This document shows positions 1 to 10,356 of a stretch of DNA of 64,000 nucleotides, piece by piece. Positions within the stretch are counted from its first letter, which is position 1, and each line of letters starts with the position of its first letter. The notes under the pieces were generated by a model. It was not told the DNA's origin. It saw only the letters and a program-made list of their open reading frames with translations, and searched no databases. Location: assembly GCA_032622095.1 (NCBI GenBank), contig CP136069.1, positions 124,384,450 to 124,448,449 of the forward strand, in the 5' to 3' direction. The stretch comes from Siphonodentalium dalli (taxonomy: Eukaryota; Mollusca; Scaphopoda; Gadilida; Siphonodentaliidae). The position numbers were made by a program, and so were the translations under genes.

Positions 1-171
1 GAACATTTCCCCCCCCCCCCCCCATGAATATGAATCATTCCGCTCTTGCATTATCTGTTTTGTCTCTCGTCTGTTTTTATTACCTGACCACCAATCCAGG
101 TGAATAATAGAAAGTTTCAATGTGTACTTGTATAACTGAATGGGATAATCCGTTCATTATAAAAGGGTTAA
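1..171 (-). mobile_element. Family A MITE (piggyBac-like), copy A1, truncated by window edge
   Basis: The 3' boundary AAAAGGGTTAA matches the family's terminal inverted repeat (TTAACCCTTTCTATACTA) and ends in the TTAA target site at 168-171. Internally it carries the family's CAGACGA-type block and GAACATTTCC block in reverse orientation, interrupted by a C homopolymer at about 9-23. TTAA target plus a terminus starting CCC is the known signature of piggyBac elements. No transposase is present, so this is a non-autonomous copy. The other half lies outside the window. Confidence 0.7.
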
Positions 172-536
172 TGCTTGAAATATCATCAATCGAATAGGGA
201 GAATCAACTCTCCAAAATTCAGTGGGTTAACTCACATGAACATGATTGTGTATGCTGGTAATATGGCCATATCGAAATGATACTTCCTAACCGCGGGCTA
301 ACTATTATTGATATATCGTATGTACTGCCGCCAGAGTAGCTGACTAACACTTGAATAACATATATATGATGAAAATACCCCTTTGCACAAAACCCTGCTC
401 CGAGATTTAGTTAAAACTAACAAACAATCACACAAACTCCACCAAATGTTAGAAATGACAATTTGAGAAAAAACATAGTATTATTTTATAACCCACAGCA
501 TATATGTATACATGTAGCCATTTCATCAGGACTCAC
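172..536. other. AT-rich non-coding stretch, nothing recognised
   Basis: No repeat-family match or convincing open frame seen. If the exon at 537-781 is real, this is the start of its downstream intron, with donor GTGAGT read on the minus strand at 531-536. Confidence 0.4.
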
Positions 537-781
537 CAACATCATAACATTTTGCATCAAAATGCACTGTAATACTTCATTGCACTCAAGAGCAGCTCGA
601 CAGTCATCCATTAAGTCAGTGTCGTAAAGTCGATACAACCAAACATTATTGACTATGGTGTTGTCAGCCTTCGTCGTTTGCACATTTGCTGCCATTTCGT
701 GACCGGAAATAGGAACGCTATCCGGAGTGAGGTTACACATCGTACACCGTGACGCCGCTATACTCTCAGTCGTAAGCACGC
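537..781 (-). CDS. Putative internal exon of an unrecognised protein
   Basis: An open minus-strand segment bounded by good splice signals. The acceptor is a pyrimidine-containing tract ending ATTACATCAG (AG at 782-783) and the donor is TTG|GTGAGT (531-536). The exon is 245 nt: two leading bases of a split codon, then 81 full codons, ending in phase 0. The 81 residues have mixed composition with five cysteines at about 12, 15, 60, 66 and 72, including an early C-x2-C pair, so an extracellular or metal-binding segment is possible. I do not recognise the family. The frame runs on past the donor to a stop at about 486, so a terminal exon without splicing is an alternative. It lies on the same strand as the glutamate-receptor exon at 18395-18993, but their phases do not allow direct joining. 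Function is unknown and the exon call rests on splice sites and frame only. Confidence 0.45.
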
Positions 782-1842
782 CTGATGTAATTGTAGAATG
801 ATTATCGCATTCAGGCGGGGGATATTAGAATCTGAGGAACACCTTATTGATTAAAGAACAGTTGGGCGAGAAAGACTTGTGGATGTTACGCAATATGTCA
901 ATAAATGTTTTTTGATTTACCAAAAAATACACGTGTCGATCAATGTTGATTCCACAGAAAGAAACTGCACTAACTGTGGCACATATACACAGTGTGTTCC
1001 ATCCTTCCGTGCTAGCACTCGTGCCGTATCAACAAACCCATTAAGACGCGTGTCGTTCTGTGTTTATTATACACGTCACTCGTCCTAGAATCAGTGCATT
1101 CAAATACAGGGCATGTTTTGTGATGTGTAATGATGCTGTTATTTTATAGTTCCGGTTCCATTGTTGAGTCGTACGTCATTTGACGTCAACGGGCGTTCCA
1201 TACGGATTTGTAACTATGGAACAGCAATAACACTGTACATCTAGGAACAAGCGTGTAATAAGTGCACACATGTGTTGTTATCTACCATTTCCTATGAAAT
1301 TCCCTGATAAAATTGGCGATAAACACATCTGTATCGTTGCTGCAGTTGCGATACAAGGCGCTCGTGACCCCCTTGGCTGTTCAAAATCATGAAAGAACTG
1401 GCGTCACATGCAATTAAAACAACAGTACAACGTATATTCTTGCGCACTATATATAAACACATAGATGTTAAAACATATCAGAAAGTAACTAATGTATGTG
1501 TTGAGTATTTATTATTTAATTATATAAAAAACGCAAGTGTAAGATATCTTGTTCATTGAATTCAATTTCCGTTTGACATATGTGCGTGCAACTGCTGTTT
1601 GGAGAATTTAATAAAGCTAATCGTCGGACACAATCCATTGATTTTGGCTTTTAAGAAAACTCTTAAAATGTAACTGGTGTGGTGGATTCTGTCACACAAA
1701 TGGCAGATAAACGTGTTATACACACAGTGTGTTTGTGCCGATTCATATATATCAGAGTCTGATAATCACACCTGACTTTTGCTCCGATTAAGTTTATCAA
1801 ATTATCAGCGAAACTGTTTGAAGAAAATTATATAATGTAGAG
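782..1842. other. Non-coding stretch, no repeat recognised
   Basis: No family match found. A perfect palindromic CRE-type octamer TGACGTCA lies at 1181-1188 with a second ACGTCA just before it. This could be a regulatory site but there is no supported transcription start nearby. Small open frames here look like chance. Confidence 0.35.
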
Positions 1843-2240
1843 TGGTTTCGGTGGTCCAGTTGTTAGCGTGCTCAACTCGTAACAGCATGGTGTGCAAACA
1901 GCATGCGTTCGAATCGCGCTCTCTGCTATTGAACGTCAAATGCTGCGTTGGTTGCCTTCAGCAGACGATATCATACACACAGAGAATGTGGTTACCAGGG
2001 GAACCAAACTGGGCACATGTGTTGGTTCTACGCGAAGAACGAACATAAAGAACCACATGAAGAACCAAACATACGTGTGTGGGTTCTTCACGAATTCCCA
2101 ACATAAAGAACCAAATGAAGAACCAAACCAAACTTCTTCGAAGAACCAAATTAAAGAACCAAATAAAGTGCACAACAGAATCTGGTTCCTCATGGAATCA
2201 AAGTTGTTTCTATTTCTTGTCATGAGGGGAGAACTAATGT
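1843..2240 (+). mobile_element. tRNA-derived SINE head followed by a GAACCAAA-rich body
   Basis: The head carries an A-box-like segment (TGGTCCAGTTGTTAGCGTG, 1852-1870) and a B-box (GCGTTCGAATC, 1905-1915). These are spaced as in an internal RNA polymerase III promoter with a long variable region, which is the hallmark of a tRNA-related SINE. Downstream, 2000-2190 is built from degenerate repeats of AAGAACCAAA and its complement. This body may be a separate inverted-repeat element into or beside which the SINE sits. There is no clear poly-A or simple tail. It is not a functional tRNA gene: no closed acceptor stem or anticodon arm can be drawn with confidence. Confidence 0.55.
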
Positions 2241-2775
2241 GACCTGCTTTGGCTATCTATCTGGTTCCACGGTTACAACAAGAAATATGGAACCAAATAG
2301 CTCCTTTGTATTTCCCTTTTAGTTCATTAAATGCTTACTGTGAGTGCTTGTGGAAACAATGTCCCGCGACACCATGTGCATGCTATAAGCACGTCTGATG
2401 TGTCCTTTTTCCTGAATGTTCTATTAGTTCGTAAATACGTTTTACCTTTTAAAATTGATATCACATTGCTTCATCGAATAGACCCCGAAGATGTTCTGAT
2501 GTATGCATAAATATCGAATTATATTATTAAAATTATTGTTCCATACTTTGTTCCCCTATTTTGTGATATGAGCAATAAAGTTACCCCCGCCAGCAATAAA
2601 ATATTTGTGTCTATACATGACTCGAAACAGCCTAGGCATGTGCGCATTGGTATTTCAAAGGAATCCCGTTTGATTCAGTCTTCCACATATCATCTTAACC
2701 CCAAACGCGTGGACATATTGTAAATTTGATACTAAATTAGGACATTTAAGCTAGCCGTGTTCCCACACAAATCTT
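2241..2775. other. Non-coding spacer, nothing recognised
   Basis: Contains further isolated GGTTCC/GGAACC words at 2260-2300 that trail off from the preceding repeat. Otherwise unremarkable AT-rich sequence. Confidence 0.3.
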
Positions 2776-2910
2776 GAATTCAGGGGGGTTCTTTGAAGAA
2801 CCAAACTTATTATTATGGTTCTAGGTGGAACCAAAGCAGCGTGGAACTAAACTATTTGGTTCTATGATGGTATTTGGCTCTCCTGGAACCATCTTTTGTG
2901 CTGTTTTCTT
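2776..2910 (-). repeat. Second GAACCAAA-type repeat, inverted relative to the one at 2.0-2.2 kb
   Basis: Read on the minus strand, this segment starts GCACAAAAGATGGTTCC and matches GCACAACAGAATCTGGTTCC at 2170-2189. It shares the GAACCAAA words and contains a self-complementary GGTTCTTTGAAGAACC. The two segments therefore form a loose inverted pair about 600 bp apart, possibly the remains of one larger inverted-repeat element. Confidence 0.4.
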
Positions 2911-3163
2911 AGATTGTACAAACGTTGTCGCGGTGGGACTCGCCCGCTAACCGAGTTACCGGTCGGGAGTAGATGGATATTGTCAGTATGCTAATCCTGA
3001 CTCGCCCTCTAGCTGCTCTGATTGCTTCCGCCTAATGTCCTATAGTTTCGTTTGGTCAGTCAATAGAAAGCAACCAGGCTTGTATATTTCCAAACACGTG
3101 TGGTTCTGCTGTCCGGAAACTAGTTTAGCAATCGATCGCGATTGAATTTATCGACTTATGATC

Positions 3164-3457
3164 TTAAAGACATATTATGTACAATACTTCAGTGAATAAA
3201 ACCGATAATTTAGTATCCAAACACTATCTTAACTGGAATAATGTATCAATCAACTAAGATTATCGAAAATCCCACGCCGCACCGGCTGTACCATTTCATA
3301 GAAGACAGCTATTTGAACTACGCACAAATATAAATATTTACTACTCTATTCGGGACGAATTATTGGGCACAAATGATAAACATCTCTCTCTCTCTCTCTT
3401 GTTATTCCGTTCTGAACAGCTCATACCATACCAGCGGAGTGTTTCACGTCACTTTAA
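3164..3457 (+). mobile_element. Family F MITE, copy F1, TTAA-flanked
   Basis: Begins TTAAAGACATATTATGTAC and ends GTTTCACGTCACTTTAA, as in copies at 15.6, 40.5 and 54.4 kb. TTAA occurs at both ends (3164-3167, 3454-3457), fitting a TTAA-targeting transposon. Internal sequence is diverged and contains a (TC)n run near 3387-3400 that other copies lack. Confidence 0.65.
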
Positions 3458-3611
3458 TCAAATTGATGAATAATTATTATTTTCAGAAGTGGGCGTCATT
3501 TGACTCCATAATATTTGGGGAATGTTATGTCACTTAAAAATTAGTCCTTTGAGAAATGTTGAATTTATACCTTTCATTGTTGGACAAGGCATTACATACT
3601 GGACTCTTTAT

Positions 3612-4519
3612 TATCCCCCGCCAAATGAAATTTGTGGGGGATATAGGAATGGGTTCCGTCCGTCCGTCCCTAATTTGTAAGAGTCATAACTTGAACAAAT
3701 GTCAACGGATTTCAAAGATGTGTCGTATATGAGTTCAACTGACCATTACCTAGAGTTCGCAAGCCAGGTCCGGCCGGATATTTTTACCGGAGTTATTGGA
3801 TTTTGTTTATTATTTTTGTCGAATTTACCAAATAGCAAATAGACGACGTCACAGGGATCATTTCCACAAATATCAACGGATTTCAAAGATATTTGGTATA
3901 TGAGTTCACTTGACCAGTATCTAGAACGAGTTCGCAAACCAGGTCCGGCCGGATATTTTAAGCGAACCTATTGGACTTTGTTTATTTTTTGTGTGCAAAT
4001 GGACGACTTCACAGGGCTCATTTCCACAAATGTCAACGGATTTCAAAGATTTTTGGTATATGAGTTCATATGACCATTACCTAGAACGAGTTCGCAAACC
4101 AGGTCCGGCCGGATATTTTCATCGGAATTATTGGACTGTTTATTTTTTTGTGTGCAAATGAACCACGTCACATGGCTCATTTCCACAAATGTCAACGGAT
4201 TTCAAAGATGTTTGGTATACAACTTCACATGACCAGTATCTAGAACGAGTTCGCAAACCAGGTCCGGCCGGATATTTTTAGCAGAGTTATTGGACTTTGT
4301 TTATTGTTTTTGGTGCAAATGGACGAAGTCACATGGCTATTTTAAACAAATGTCAACGGATTTAAAAGATTATTGGTATATTCGTTCCCATGACCAGTAC
4401 CTAACATGAGTTCGCAAGCCAGGCTTTTTGACAAAATCCCACCTCGTGTTTAGCACATACTGAGAACGCAAACATTATTGAGAATGCACTTCCCCAACCG
4501 CACAATTCGGCGGGGGATA
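3612..4519. mobile_element. Tandem-array transposable element with CCCCCGCC ends (pearl-like)
   Basis: Short terminal segments in inverted orientation (TATCCCCCGCC at 3612 and GGCGGGGGATA ending 4519) enclose a tandem array. After the left end comes TGGGTTCCGTCCGTCCGTCC. This layout, short conserved ends around a few copies of a ~160-bp unit, is known from bivalve 'pearl' elements and Helentron-related non-autonomous elements. No coding capacity is seen. Family assignment is by architecture only. Confidence 0.55.
3690..4428 (+). repeat. Tandem array, five copies of a ~160-bp unit
   Basis: The word CAACGGATTT recurs at about 3703, 3874, 4034, 4193 and 4354, giving spacings of 171, 160, 159 and 161 bp. 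Each unit also contains a TGAGTTC-type word, GACCAGTA, AGTTCGCAA and CCAGGTCCGGCCGGATATTTT. The first unit is longer because of a small AT-rich insertion. The last lacks the GGTCCGGCCGG block and runs into the right end. Confidence 0.85.
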
Positions 4520-5300
4520 CCACCGTCTGCGACTGCTTGTTACATTTCGAATTGGAAACCATGTTATTACATTTATTACATATATCATTGGAAAACAATC
4601 GGTTCATAATGGAATGATTTAATTCTGAATTAAGCCCATGGTGAGATAATACCAGTTATTCCGTTGAATGGCACCGACCGCAGTGAAAACACACTAAACT
4701 CCAAACGGTCATGTGGAATTATTAAGATTACTTTTGTTTGATATCAAGTAAAATTTAGTAACAATCAAGCCACGATGTTTACCAGACCTTACTAATATTG
4801 GGTAACATTTTACATTATGCATTTTAGAGTGTAGAAATACTTAAGACGAACAAAACCGACATATATTCCGAGTGAACCACGCGACTAGTAACTGCATTAA
4901 TAATTCCTGGTTATCTCGTCAACGCACGTTCACAATGGAATCGACATTGTGCTCTCATCCTTTGTTAATCAAACACACGCCATCACCTGCGCACAAAGTA
5001 CAATGAATAATGTATTCGCCATCACCACCTATGTGGATTAAAGTCACTTGGCGGTTTGTGGCATCATGTTAATCTTAACTAGCTGAAACAGGCTCCTTCT
5101 ATTCGTCGTCGGAGGGTCCCGCGGCCCCTGCACGGAGAGACCGCCCTTCGTGCTAGGGGTCCTTCAGCGGCCCCTTTTGCGAGCTTCACGTTTAAACATT
5201 TTTATTAAAAAAGTTTAATTATATTCTGTTGTTCTTCTAATTAACTTCTTTTTTTTTTAAGTTTAATTTACATTCTTTTTAAAATTACAATTTTGAAAAA
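4520..5300. other. Non-coding stretch with a GC-rich patch and T/A-rich low complexity
   Basis: A GC-rich patch at 5095-5190 (GGTCCCGCGGCCCCTG...) is followed by AAATTTAATT-type low complexity to about 5300. A weakly similar pair of segments occurs at 7940-8110, possibly the same diverged repeat. No gene seen. Confidence 0.3.
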
Positions 5301-5305
5301 CTAAC

Positions 5306-5805
5306 GCCGTTATAACATCCACCGGGATACCACGAGTAACCACACCGTTATAACACCCACCGGGATACCACGAGTAACCACACCGTTATAACATCCACCG
5401 GGATACCACGAGTAACCACACCGTTATAACATCCACCGGGATACCACGAGTAACCACACCCCGTTATAACATCCACCGGGATACCACGAGTAACCACACC
5501 GTTATAACATCCACCGGGATACCACGAGTAGCCACACCGTTATAACATCCACCGGGATACCACGGGTAACCACACCGTTATAACATCCACCGGGATACCA
5601 CGAGTAACCACACCCCGTTATAACATCCACCGGGATACCACGAGTAACCACACCGTTATAACATCCACCGGGATACCACGAGTAACCACACCGTTATAAC
5701 ATCCACCGGGATACCACGAGTAACCACACCGTTATAACATCCACCGGGATACCACGAGTAACCACGCCGTTATAACATCCACCGGGATACCACGAGTAAC
5801 CACAC
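5306..5805 (+). repeat. Minisatellite, 13 copies of a 38-bp unit
   Basis: The unit reads roughly CCGTTATAACATCCACCGGG followed by ATACCACGAGTAACCACA. GTTATAAC occurs 13 times. Two junctions carry an extra CC (40-bp units), and single variants such as ACACCC and GGGTAACC mark individual copies. The array ends about 30 bp before LINE coding homology begins, so it abuts or replaced the 5' part of that element. Confidence 0.95.
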
Positions 5806-5833
5806 CAGATTTTGATAAAAATCGGTTCAGGGG

Positions 5834-6619
5834 TCCGGTCGAAAATGTAAGATTATTCTGAACCTCAAAAAGTCAATTCTAACATATATGGTTTATGGCG
5901 AAACAGGTAGATACCCCATAGAAGTTACATTCAAAAATAGATTGCTAAAATTCTGGTTTTCGCTTGTCACAAATACACATGGCAAAATGTCAAAATCGCT
6001 CTACACATTGCTGTATAATCATTACACAAATGGGATATTCTTTTCACCGTGGATTTACGCAGTTAAAGGAATAATTGATTGTTGCGGGGTGTCTCATGTC
6101 TGGGCGAACCAATATTCACTCATCAACACGATGTGCATTCTCAAGGATGTCACAAACATTTTAAAAGATCAGTTTATACAAGGGTGGCAAATCGATATAT
6201 CACTTTCCAGAAAGGGCATGTTTTATTCCTTGATTAAGACAGAATTCACTTTCGAAAACTACCTAAATTCTAGTAATCAAAATAACGTAGGCCTATTCAC
6301 TTTGGCTCGATTCAGAACCAGAAATCATAAACTGCCAGTAGAATCGGGAAGTTGGAACAACGTTCCGAGAGAGCAGCGTGTATGTACCTTGTGTAATCTG
6401 AATGCAATCGGCGACGAAATACACTACCTGATTGATTGCCCAATCTTCTCCGATTTGAGGGAATCATTATTTCCTGTCTTTTCGAAAAGTACATACAGTC
6501 TTGGTAAATTGAAAATGCCTTTAAGGAGCACACGACCATCTGTTTTAAAGAAAACGTGCAAAATGATCAAAGAGATTCAAATTTCCGTAGCTACCAGTTC
6601 TCCAGGTCAAATCAGGTAG
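5834..6619 (+). pseudogene. LINE (non-LTR retrotransposon) ORF2 C-terminal fragment, 5' truncated
   Basis: An open frame of 243 residues from an internal ATG at 5888. The same frame is open upstream to about 5834 with further LINE-like residues (KIILNLKKS), so the ATG is unlikely to be the true start. Recognisable features are VYGETGRYPI near the beginning, RFRTRNHKLPVESGSW at residues 141-156, and a C-x2-C-x9-H-x4-C cluster (C166, C169, H179, C184 from the ATG) in the context GDEIHYLIDCPIFSDLR. This arrangement is typical of the region C-terminal to the reverse transcriptase in many invertebrate LINEs. The endonuclease and RT domains are missing because a 38-bp minisatellite replaces everything upstream. 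The frame ends at a natural TAG and the downstream sequence resembles a LINE 3' UTR. The clade (CR1/L2/Jockey-like) cannot be fixed from this part alone. No stop or frameshift interrupts it, suggesting a fairly recent insertion. Confidence 0.85.
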
Positions 6620-6840
6620 CTCCCACCTCACAGGGCGACAGCCTGTAAACTGCCATAACACATTTTCTATTCTTATTTGTCAAACCCCGTGTCACGTCCT
6701 GATGGCAACATTAACTTGAATATGATTAATTAACTAATTACGTTAACCATCGTCCATCCGCACTTGACACGGGGTAGGTATTGTTTTATGTATTCCGTTG
6801 TCTCCGTACCATGTACATTGGCTGGGATAATAAATAGACA
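6620..6840 (+). mobile_element. Probable LINE 3' UTR and tail
   Basis: Follows the ORF2 stop. It contains an 11-bp inverted repeat (ACCCCGTGTCA at about 6684 and TGACACGGGGT at about 6765) that could form a stem, then ends near GGGATAATAAATA. Stem-loops and short A-rich tails are common at LINE 3' ends. The exact end is obscured by the adjoining inverted repeat. Confidence 0.5.
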
Positions 6841-6999
6841 ATAGTTAACTGTCATAAGCGACGAACGAAGTTTCTCCTCGAGTGAGATGCGCAGGATTAT
6901 TTTTCAGGAGGCGTTAGCCGAGTGAAAAATAATCCTCGCATCTCACGTGAGGAGAAACTTCGTTCCTCGCTGATGACAGTTAACTATTGTGTTTATTAT
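6827..6999. mobile_element. Family D foldback MITE at the LINE tail
   Basis: Two arms of roughly 75-80 bp, about 90% complementary. The left arm (6827-6906) contains CAATAGTTAACTGTCAT and CGAAGTTTCTCCTC; the right arm (6921-6999) is its reverse complement. A short loop of about 14 bases contains GCGTTAGCC. No target duplication is clear, partly because the arm ends merge with the AATAAATA tail of the LINE. Confidence 0.75.
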
Positions 7000-8197
7000 A
7001 TTTTCCACAACAGTTTGTCACGACACAACTCTAATAAAATGCATTGAGAAGATGTTCCGATTCTGAATATTGACCTAAATGTTTCCGTTAAATTACGCGC
7101 AATGATAAGATAACAACCCAAATAAGGTAAATCGATTACGTCACTCATTCATAATTTTTTTACTATAGCCGCGCGCGCCATAGTATTTTACCACGTATAG
7201 GGAACGTGACGTCATTTCATTGACTGATTTCTCCTATTGCCACCAACTTCAAAGGGGATTTTTCGGAGGAATTTTTCAAACAAACAACACACTTTATTGA
7301 TTAAATTAGTAACTGTTTGGAATGTCATTGTGTGGATAAGCGTTCCTAGTTCTATGAGATATCACTGCTCACTTTCATTTGGAATATGCACTGGAATATC
7401 AGTGGAATTTGAAGTGGAACTGCTTGAAGATACTGAAGTGGATCTCAACACTGTTTTCATTTTCTTGGTGCGAATGCACTTGTGGGAACAATTGTTTATC
7501 ACGATTTCGATCTTTGGATTCCGAAGTGTAGCGTAACCAAATGTTTCCCAGTTGGTGTTGATCCTGCAAATTCACTGAGCTGGAATTTGATGTCGATAAC
7601 ACATTGGTGGTCTGTGTTTTTGGTGATGTATTTTGTGTTATCTGACTATGCACTGGAACTGAGACAATTATTTTGGTGTAAGGGGAGTAACCCAAAAAAC
7701 GTGCACTTCGAATTACGTAATTCGGAACGTGCGAGGTTGGGATAAATAGTCCGTCATCGCTGGGAGTAGGATAAACCTCTGGCAGTAGGATAACATCGTG
7801 GCACTTCCGGGAGTGGGGATACGATTATTATTTTGGCAGAAAAAGTTACTGAAAATATAATAAAGTTTATTTCATTTATTTCAAAATGCGCGAACAGACA
7901 GACAATGCATTCATATCCTACTCTTGTATATATATAGACTAGCTTCGGGAGCCTCTATTCAGCGTCGGATGAGGCTGTGGCCCATGTGTGCGCTTCGGGC
8001 ACATTTTATCGGTTATATATTTGGATTAAACAAAATAAAAAATAAAAATTTAATTAAAAAAAATAAAAATTTATTTACTTAATAAAAAAAAATCATATCA
8101 AAATTATAATTTTTGTTTTATTTAACATCTAACATTCGAAATAATTATGTTCATACATTCAACCGTCTCTAGACTTCTTTAATCCCACCATTGTTAC
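7000..8197. other. Non-coding stretch, no gene supported
   Basis: Small overlapping frames on both strands at 7237-7745 show no family features. An AT-rich low-complexity segment (AAATAAAAATTTAATT type) lies at 8027-8130. It is preceded at 7944-8020 by a segment weakly similar to 5095-5190. Confidence 0.35.
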
Positions 8198-8480
8198 TTG
8201 ACAATAAACCACTACTCAGCATCTACCATTCAGCCTTATGACAGACAAAGGATTCAACAGTGTTAATCCTTATTGCTGTTTCATTGCATTTGGTGGCCCG
8301 TTGTTCGATAGTGAACTGACATAGGTGCATTTTGTTACCAATTAAGCTGTATAACCTAATCAATTAACAGATGATCACACTATAAATTTGATTCTCATGT
8401 CGCTCCAGTTACAAAATCAAATTGGATTTTTTTTTTTAACTTTGGCCATTTTAGAAAATAATTGGGCTATGACAGCGTGA
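8198..8480 (+). repeat. Dispersed repeat S, copy 1
   Basis: Aligns with 59420-59706 over nearly its whole length. Shared anchors include CAGCCTTATGACAGACAAAG, GTGTTAATCCT, ACTATAAATTTGATTCTCA and GGGCTATGRCAGCG. There is no terminal repeat or coding capacity, so class is unknown. Confidence 0.75.
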
Positions 8481-8940
8481 ACCCTGCTGAGTCACCGAGT
8501 TATCTCGCTCTATACCGGAGATGTCCAGTTTCTCACCTTCGATACTCCAACTGCACTTTTGACACGCGTATATACCGTAGAACAAATTTCCATTCCCATA
8601 GCTGCCTGCACTGACTTGTGGTAACATTTCCAGAGGAAATTTCCATTGTGTCTATATTGTACTGAACATTCCAAACTATTTGTTTTCAGATACATGTTTG
8701 TGTGACATGTCCAACTGTCGAACATGTTGTTCAAAATTATGGACAAGGCGTCACTATGTGTTGACAAAAAATATTGTTGTTCACCGAGTTACTTAAACAA
8801 TTTTTTTTCACCGAGGTACTCCCTTACCATTATAGTTTTCAATTGTTGAATGATTTTTACCAAAGATTTTTTTTCAGAAAATCAACCTCCTAAAAACACC
8901 ATCTTTTTTCGGTGACGTGTGTTCGGCAACCTTTTATTCG
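8481..8940. other. Non-coding stretch
   Basis: Carries three CACCGAGTTA/CACCGAGGTA words (about 8495, 8780, 8809) and a short family-H-like piece (TGTCCAACTGTCGAACATGTTG, about 8708-8730). No gene supported. Confidence 0.3.
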
Positions 8941-9389
8941 GTCATCATTTGGCCTGATTTGAACTTTTAACACTAACAAGCTTGTCAAAATTTGGCCCGA
9001 TTTGCGCAATGTCATAATGTAACCAGCTGCTTAAATTGCTAGTTGCGATTGGTACGCCTGGGAAAGAGTGCTGAAACGGGGACATATCCCAGCAGCGGCC
9101 TACGGAAGATAAGTGCTTCTCATGGGGGTTCAATTGATCTTCGAAGCCGAGATTTAAAACAAAAAGGTAGCGTAAACCAGCAAAACGGAGGAAACAGCGG
9201 GCGTTGATGTCTGCGAACGACTCCGTGGAAGGAGTTCGATTTACGCGGCGTGAAACGATGCATAGCGAGAAGCACGTGACCTTGGTGCGCATTTTTATTG
9301 GTTGCGTCTTTTGGTCTCGTTGTGGCTTTCTCTTATTGGGAAATGCATCTTGGGATTCAGCTCGCGGAGTCAAACATAGTTAATATAAC
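8941..9389 (+). promoter_or_regulatory. Candidate promoter / 5' UTR, CpG-rich
   Basis: This segment is visibly richer in G+C and CpG than its surroundings. It holds a palindromic E-box GCACGTGACC (about 9272), inverted CCAAT boxes (ATTGG at about 9297 and 9334) and several GCG words. It leads directly to an ATG in good context (AACATGG) at 9390 followed by a short exon and a splice donor. A CpG-rich promoter is inferred from composition and layout alone. A 142-codon open frame on the opposite strand (8945-9373) has no recognisable features and probably results from the composition. Confidence 0.3.
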
Positions 9390-9425
9390 ATGGAGAAAAA
9401 TGTCGTTCCCGTTGCGAATATGAAG
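9390..9425 (+). CDS. Candidate 12-codon first coding exon
   Basis: ATG at 9390-9392 with A at -3 and G at +4 opens 12 codons (MEKNVVPVANMK) and ends AAG|GTGAGA, a good donor, in phase 0. It sits immediately after the CpG-rich segment, as expected for a first exon. No downstream exon was found on the plus strand, and so short an exon cannot be assigned to a family. It remains a guess supported by start context, donor and promoter-like upstream sequence. Confidence 0.25.
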
Positions 9426-9629
9426 GTGAGAATATGAAAGTACACATATGGCAGAAGGCCACTCCATACAATAATCCAGGCTTAGATCTAATCACATTGC
9501 GCTCAAAAACAGAAGTGAGGATAATTATATCTTAATAAAGTAGAGTTTTATCTAACACTTTGTGTGTATAAATGGTTTCATGAAAATTGGTCTGACTGCA
9601 TCTTTGAACATGTATTATTCATATATGGC

Positions 9630-10032
9630 TAAATATCGCTACGTTTGAACAGTTCCTGAGGGTACGTTCATGAATAGACGTAACCTGATAAGTTTTCACG
9701 GTATTTTTTGCAGGAATTTCGTCATAGACAGCCATTTGGTGCACGGCAACATGCATATTCAATGCATTTTTACCAAAGCTAGCGACATGACAAGTAAAAT
9801 TACTGTAGTTCCACATGAAAAGCGCGGTTCTACTAATATTTTCATTCAAATACCCATGATTCTTGCAAAATAACTGCATGCTATTTTCGGCAAATTTCGG
9901 TAGCATCGCTATACGTAGTACTTCAGGGTTTTTACTTCTCACATGGTTAGCTATGGAACAGGCGCATTGTAAGTAGTTTTGCGTTCGTTTTGTTGCACAT
10001 GATATCCTTCTGTATCTAAATGCCTGCAAATA
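9630..10032 (-). repeat. Dispersed repeat J, copy 1
   Basis: Matches 21605-21990, and a short piece matches 41572-41640. Shared anchors are GTTTTCACGGT, TTTGCAGG.ATTTCGTCAT, TTTACCAAA and ATAACTGCATGCTAT. The minus strand is open for 136 codons and both main copies keep YDE-PAK-TVKT in frame. This hints at decayed coding sequence of an unidentified mobile element, but no protein family is recognised. Confidence 0.6.
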
Positions 10033-10073
10033 ATGCCAGGCAAAGTGTGTAAATAAACGTACCTTAAGTCCTT

Positions 10074-10330
10074 AACCCTTCCACGACTGGAGCTTCCTTA
10101 AATATTGCGAAAAACCCTGTGCCAATGCATTCTCTTATATATGCGAGTATCGATCCCGTAGGGAGCCTCTCATATATGACCAAATCCATGGCCTAACACT
10201 ATTTACCTTGTAATCCAGTGCATTCTTTTATATATGCTATGCTTCCCATGGTAGACTCGCATATATATGAGAATGCACTGGAAGATTATCTCAAATGCTG
10301 CATCAGCGCCGCTCCCGCCATGAAAGGGTT
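10074..10330. mobile_element. Family G MITE (piggyBac-like), copy G1
   Basis: Begins TTAACCCTTCCACGACTGGAGCT and ends CCGCCATGAAAGGGTTAA, with CCAATGCATTCTCTTATATA words in both orientations inside. Copies at 15.9 and 32.9 kb share these. TTAA lies at both boundaries. The element is palindromic overall and non-coding. Confidence 0.7.
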
Positions 10331-10356
10331 AAGACCGAGTATAGACAAGTCAGGGT

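Noticed and set aside
1181-1188. Perfect CRE octamer TGACGTCA
   Set aside because: An 8-bp word is expected by chance at this scale and no promoter or transcript evidence is near, so it is only mentioned in the stretch description.
5306-5805. Regularly spaced repeats as a CRISPR-like array
   Set aside because: Repeats are directly tandem with no unique spacers, and the surrounding DNA is eukaryotic. It is a minisatellite.
8945-9373. 142-codon minus-strand frame
   Set aside because: No domain or splice support. It coincides with a GC/CpG-rich promoter-like segment where long chance frames are expected.
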